A stretch of DNA of 64,000 nucleotides from Gonatopus flavifemur (taxonomy: Eukaryota; Arthropoda; Insecta; Hymenoptera; Dryinidae). This document shows positions 60,060-64,000 of this stretch, one piece after another. The position numbers and the translations under genes are program-made. The stretch lies in assembly GCA_018340375.1 (NCBI GenBank), contig JAFFJZ010000129.1, forward strand, positions 1 through 64,000. The letters run 5' to 3'. Under the pieces are notes generated by a model, which made no database searches, had not been told where the DNA came from, and saw nothing but the letters and a program-made list of their open reading frames with translations. Within the stretch, counting starts at the first letter, position 1. Each line of letters begins with the position of its first letter.

Positions 60060-61324
60060 GAATATCCCTATTCAATTAGTTTTTCAACTAATATTTATTT
60101 TTCGCAAAATTGATATATTATTCAATATATATATTCAATGGTGTCACAAAAATACATTTATGGTTATTTTATTTATGATACAGTATAATTAACTCACCCA
60201 TGATGTATCTCTGAATATCGTTATCCAATAATCATTCAATCATATCTCGTTTTTTCTGATATTCACCTTACTAGACATTCCTAGATACCCACCCAGAACT
60301 CTTTTTATCTGATAGTCTTCTAAGGCATATTATGATGCTACACAAAAATTATTTTGACTAACAACGAATAATCTATCATAACCCCTGTACGTGCACAATT
60401 TTAAGTTCAGCTATCCATAATTTAAATCTAAATATTACCTGCCAGTTGATGACGATTATTTGATGCCCTTCTTGAATTCACAATTTCACATGTGTAATCA
60501 ATGTGAAATTGTACAATGAGGTCGATTGTGTTGAATGTGCGGTACATCTTACATTTCAATGTATCGAATCCTGTTGTGTTAGCAACTTCGAACCATCAAA
60601 TTAATAAAATAATCACTTTTCCACAGATATGCCAGTCGATGACGCAAAAAGTTGGGGACAACATTGAAGAATGACGAGAAAATGATTCAATTAATCTTTC
60701 ACGATTGAACTTTAGATTTTCTTAAAGATCACACATTAGACAATGATAATACATACAGACTAATTATATGATCCATTTGATTTTGCAAAAAAAAAAATAA
60801 ACTTTTGATTGACAAGTCGTACCGGGGACATGCCAGTCGATGACGATTTGTCTGTTTGAACCGGTGTAAAAACATATACCGAATAGTAGGACTAATGATT
60901 GCAAGTAGTGGCTGTTGTTTGTAGGCATAAGAATTACTCTTTGGCATGAAATTCATATCCAGAAGTGGAACCTCTCCTGCAGGAAATGTCAGGGACATTG
61001 AATTGTACGTTTAGCGGAGAATCACCCATATGTTTATTTCGATTGAATATAAATTTTTTGTTTATTGTCGAAATATACACGGAAAGAATCCTACACAAAG
61101 CCGGTCTCAGACATTTTTCTAGTATAAGCGAACATCATTCAGCTCTTCTCTTACAAAGTGAGGGGCGGGGGGGGGGAGAGAATTTTATGTGACTGATGTT
61201 GCGACTACTTTTCATGTGTATGAAATGACAAGTTACCTGTCCATCGCAAGTAACAAACAGGCTAAATTGTATGTGACTTTGAAGTTACATTATAATTATG
61301 ATACGATGACAAACTGTGTTTGGT
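60060..61324. other. Intergenic, nothing firm
   Basis: A minus-strand open frame near 60830-60998 (GEVPLLDMNFMPKSN...) after a TTTCCTGCAG acceptor could be an upstream exon of the 59881-60057 gene, but the evidence is thin. A G-rich run GGGGCGGGGGGGGGG lies near 61163. Confidence 0.3.
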
Positions 61325-61332
61325 GGGAGGAC

Positions 61333-63653
61333 CAGTGATGCCAGGAAAGACGGTATGGACCGAAAAATCAGCCCCTCTACCGTGCACACAATGAAACTTT
61401 CGTATACATGTGAGTCACACGTATACGGGCGATTATCAAATTGAGAGAGAAAACAGGCCACAAAAATTTGGAAAAAAAAGCAAATTAAAAAACGATTATT
61501 GATTTATCAGTTAACGAACAATATTATGAAGATACGATTTATACCAGCAGCAGAGCTTGAAATCAGATTTTTATACTTTTTTAAAGGATTTGTATTGAGA
61601 CAGAATACAAATAGTAGTCATTTCGGTAACGTTTGTTGAAGAGCAACAAAAGTAGGAAAAAGATTTCAGAAAAGATTTTATTTGTACAGATGATTATTAG
61701 ATGGACCTATAGATGATTAGAATGAGTTTTGAGGAAGTTTCAATTTCAACTGAATATAAAATTCATCATATAATGGGCCATTCTGAAAAGTACTGCAAGA
61801 TTTGTGGTCTTAGTTGTATATTTCTGATATGAAAATCGAGTTATATCATGGAAAATTGATCATAGAGTATCATCAACAGTGATATTTATATCGTGGAATT
61901 ATTGAGATAATTTATTTATTTCCTCCATAACCAAAAAACTGATATTTTGGTGCGTTACAGGAATGACGGAAACGTTACAGAAATGACGCAAAGATTACCG
62001 AAATGATGTAAAGGTTAATTGAACGATCGAGACTTGACAAAACCAATCAAATTCGGATAGTGAATTTTCAAAAGAATTTTGGATTGATGAAAATAAAATA
62101 AAAACTCTTGAACAGAAAAAATTTAGAGTGATAAATTTTTGTCTAAAATCATTGCTGAAATTGTTCATCCAGTATAAAACATTTGGATAAACAGTTTCCC
62201 AATAACTAAAACCGAAACCAAAAAACCAAAAACCACAAATAAACCAATCCCAATAACTCAATATTGGATAGTAATGTGATTTGATGGTGGAAATTGAATT
62301 TAGGTCTTACATAATAATGTTCTTAGACACATCATGTTTCATAAAAAAAATTGAACAAATGTTTCTCAAAACGAAATTTTAATGGTTCAATGAATGCAAA
62401 TATCGATTAAGAAGAAGCAAGCATTTAAGAACTTTTTAATCGAAGCTTGAACCCAGCCAGCAAAGTGCTTCCAAATTCACGTTTTCGCTACTAGCAGTGC
62501 TAGTGGTAGCAACGTAGTAGGTTTTCCATTACCGTGAGACTGCATGCTACCATAACATATATATGATTCAATTTATAACGTAGCACTACCTCAGCGCTAC
62601 CAGTATTATCAGGAAGCGCTGCCAAGTAGTGCCCCTAGTAAAAATACTACCAAGTCGCTCCTATTTCTATACATAAATGGAGCCATATATGTACAGAAGA
62701 TTTTCAACTGTATAAGTGAATGGTAGCACCACTGCCAGAAGTGCTGCCTTGATTTTGTTGGCTGGGAAGAGTCATTTGTAACGTTTTTCAATAACAGAAT
62801 CATTTCGGTAACGTTTTCCAAATGGTCGTTACCGAAATGATTGTTACCGAAATGACGATTCGGGTATTTCATTCATAACACCCTTCTCTATTCAGCAATA
62901 GATACAAAATATGTAGGTTATGTTCCTTGTTCAAGACATCTCTATTACGTTTTCGGTTATGAATGAAAAATAAATAATATATTCTATTATTGCATGCGTT
63001 TCCGAAATGATGTTGAATTAACATAACTTGTATATTTTACCTGAATGATGATTGATACCACAGAATTCAAGAATATAATATGAGAAAAACAGCTTTGGTC
63101 CTCCGTACAATACAGCAACAGACTCAAAAGCGATGAAGTTGCTTCGATTAGCACGCTCCGGTCGCAACAAACATTGAATTTAAAACGTTGTACCGATAAT
63201 CGGCTGTTAGTGAGGACACATCTTTGTCTCGTAATAAGATGAAAATTTGAAGGGTTGATGTTTGAATACTTTTGAACCATAGAAGTAAACGGTAATAGAA
63301 AAGACAAGATAACATGAACTTATTGTAAATTGATTCCATTCCACTTTAGAATACTTCTCAAACATTGAGGTTGAAAGGGAAGGACAGTTACCGAAATGAC
63401 GATTAGAGGGTTTATCAGCTAATTTTCATATTTATTTTTTCACTTTATGAATTCATTCTCTTATGTTCACCTCTGGGAGTATTTGATGTCCAGAATACAT
63501 TTGGGAATTTTTTTAAATTATTCCATTTTCATAGTTTTTTTTTGGGGGACTTAAAATCTTTCTCAATTTGATAATCACCCATACGAACGTGTCATTGTGT
63601 GAACAATGGAGGGGCTGATTTTTCGGTCCGCACCGTTTTTCCGGACATCACTG
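61333..63653. mobile_element. Non-autonomous hAT-like element (2,321 bp)
   Basis: The left end CAGTGATGCCAGGAAAGACG and the inverse of the right end CAGTGATGTCCGGAAAAACG share a terminal repeat extending through GGACCGAAAAATCAGCCCCT and beyond, to ATTATCAAATTGAGA. It is flanked by a perfect 8-bp duplication GGGAGGAC (61325-61332 and 63654-63661). The interior has no transposase. It contains repeated TTACCGAAATGACG motifs and a nested MITE. Confidence 0.92.
62452..62766. mobile_element. Nested MITE with CCCAGCCAGCAAA ends (315 bp)
   Basis: CCCAGCCAGCAAAGTGCTTC is answered by GAAGTGCTGCC...TTTTGTTGGCTGGG. The interior is rich in GTAGCGCTACC-like words (GGTAGC, CTACCA). No duplication is clear. 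Confidence 0.6.
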
Positions 63654-63762
63654 GGGAGGACACTGAACTGATAATTGAAAAATCCAAGTTCAAAGTTCTA
63701 CTCACTAGTTACTCATCAAAGAACAGTGAAAAACTTGAAAAAAACTATACATAGAAAAGTTA

Positions 63763-64000
63763 CACGGAAAAAAATGCCAGTCAAAGATGTACCCTAGTAG
63801 AAATTCTCGCTAGTAAACCATGAGGCACTTATCAGTTCATCCTTTTTACTGGTGAGGCACTAATCAGGAAAACTTATGAGTAACTGGTAAGGATGTAACG
63901 CTCTCACCAACGAGGGACTAATCAGGTAAACTAAGCAGACACTAGCAAGTAATTGATGAGGCACTTGCCATTAACTGACAAGGAATTTTTTTGAATAAAT
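63763..64000 (+). mobile_element. Left end of a CACGG-type element, cut by window edge
   Basis: TA followed by CACGGAAAAAAATGCCAG. The interior shows repeats of GAGGCACTWATCAG (63822, 63863, 63923, 63958). The right end is outside the window. Confidence 0.45.

Larger units (their letters stand above)
59365..60845. repeat. Dispersed TGCCAGTCGATGACG motif, four copies
   Basis: TGCCAGTCGATGACG occurs at 59365, 60630 and 60831, and as TGCCAGTTGATGACG at 60440. Flanks are unrelated. A near copy TGCCAGTCAAAGATG is at 63776. Function unknown. Confidence 0.6.

Noticed and set aside
61333..63653. Hidden hAT transposase in the 2.3-kb element
   Set aside because: I looked for long frames or a C-terminal dimerisation motif on both strands and found only short, unrelated ORFs.

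Overview
This window is about 64 kb of AT-rich eukaryotic, almost certainly insect, nuclear DNA. The main evidence is a multi-exon V-ATPase catalytic subunit A gene with GT-AG introns whose protein is arthropod-like, several mariner transposons, TA-flanked MITEs and hAT-type insertions. A hymenopteran origin fits my recollection of the V-ATPase and shugoshin-like sequences, but I cannot prove it. Only two host genes are well supported: V-ATPase subunit A (minus strand, 11.3-14.7 kb) and a shugoshin-like gene (plus strand, about 25.0-26.1 kb). Two possible convergent terminal exons lie near 59.5-60.1 kb. Nearly everything else is mobile or repetitive DNA, much of it nested. Layout: 0.7-1.3 kb is a two-level tandem repeat. 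A 169-bp hAT-type MITE lies at 2.1 kb. A dispersed repeat (called RepA here) lies at 3.1-3.9 kb and abuts a non-LTR retrotransposon endonuclease ORF. That ORF is split by a 4.1-kb giant palindrome with hAT-like ends (5167-9282, exact 8-bp target duplication). After the V-ATPase gene come a nested MITE in a solo palindrome end (15.9 kb), an intact mariner (16.55-17.87 kb), a 447-bp hAT-type MITE (17.93-18.38 kb), an irritans-type mariner with an intact ORF (18.9-20.2 kb), and a second copy of the giant palindrome (20.29-24.37 kb, exact 8-bp duplication). Between 27.6 and 45.2 kb are three bracketed composites containing hairpin elements, a decayed mariner, and a Foldback-like element (37.3-43.25 kb). 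The Foldback-like element has arms built from CTACATA-containing tandem repeats, carries a 9-bp target duplication and splits a DD41D mariner-type transposase gene. A complex tandem array (45.4-47.3 kb) leads into a second, partial copy of the Foldback-like element (47.3-49.7 kb). From 49.8 to 64 kb there are MITEs, RepA copies, a frameshifted DUF7869-like transposase-type gene bracketed by 0.7-kb inverted repeats, and a 2.3-kb non-autonomous hAT-like element with a perfect 8-bp duplication. The most unusual recurring theme is that several inverted-repeat elements carry tRNA-like segments with an A-box-like and a B-box sequence followed by a run of 8-9 T. This is the layout of a Pol III transcription unit. 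It occurs in both arms of both giant palindromes, in the 49.86-50.36 kb element and at the edge of the 53.4-54.1 kb hairpin complex. All coordinates, splice sites and target duplications were read by eye. Family names rest on recognised motifs, not on database searches.
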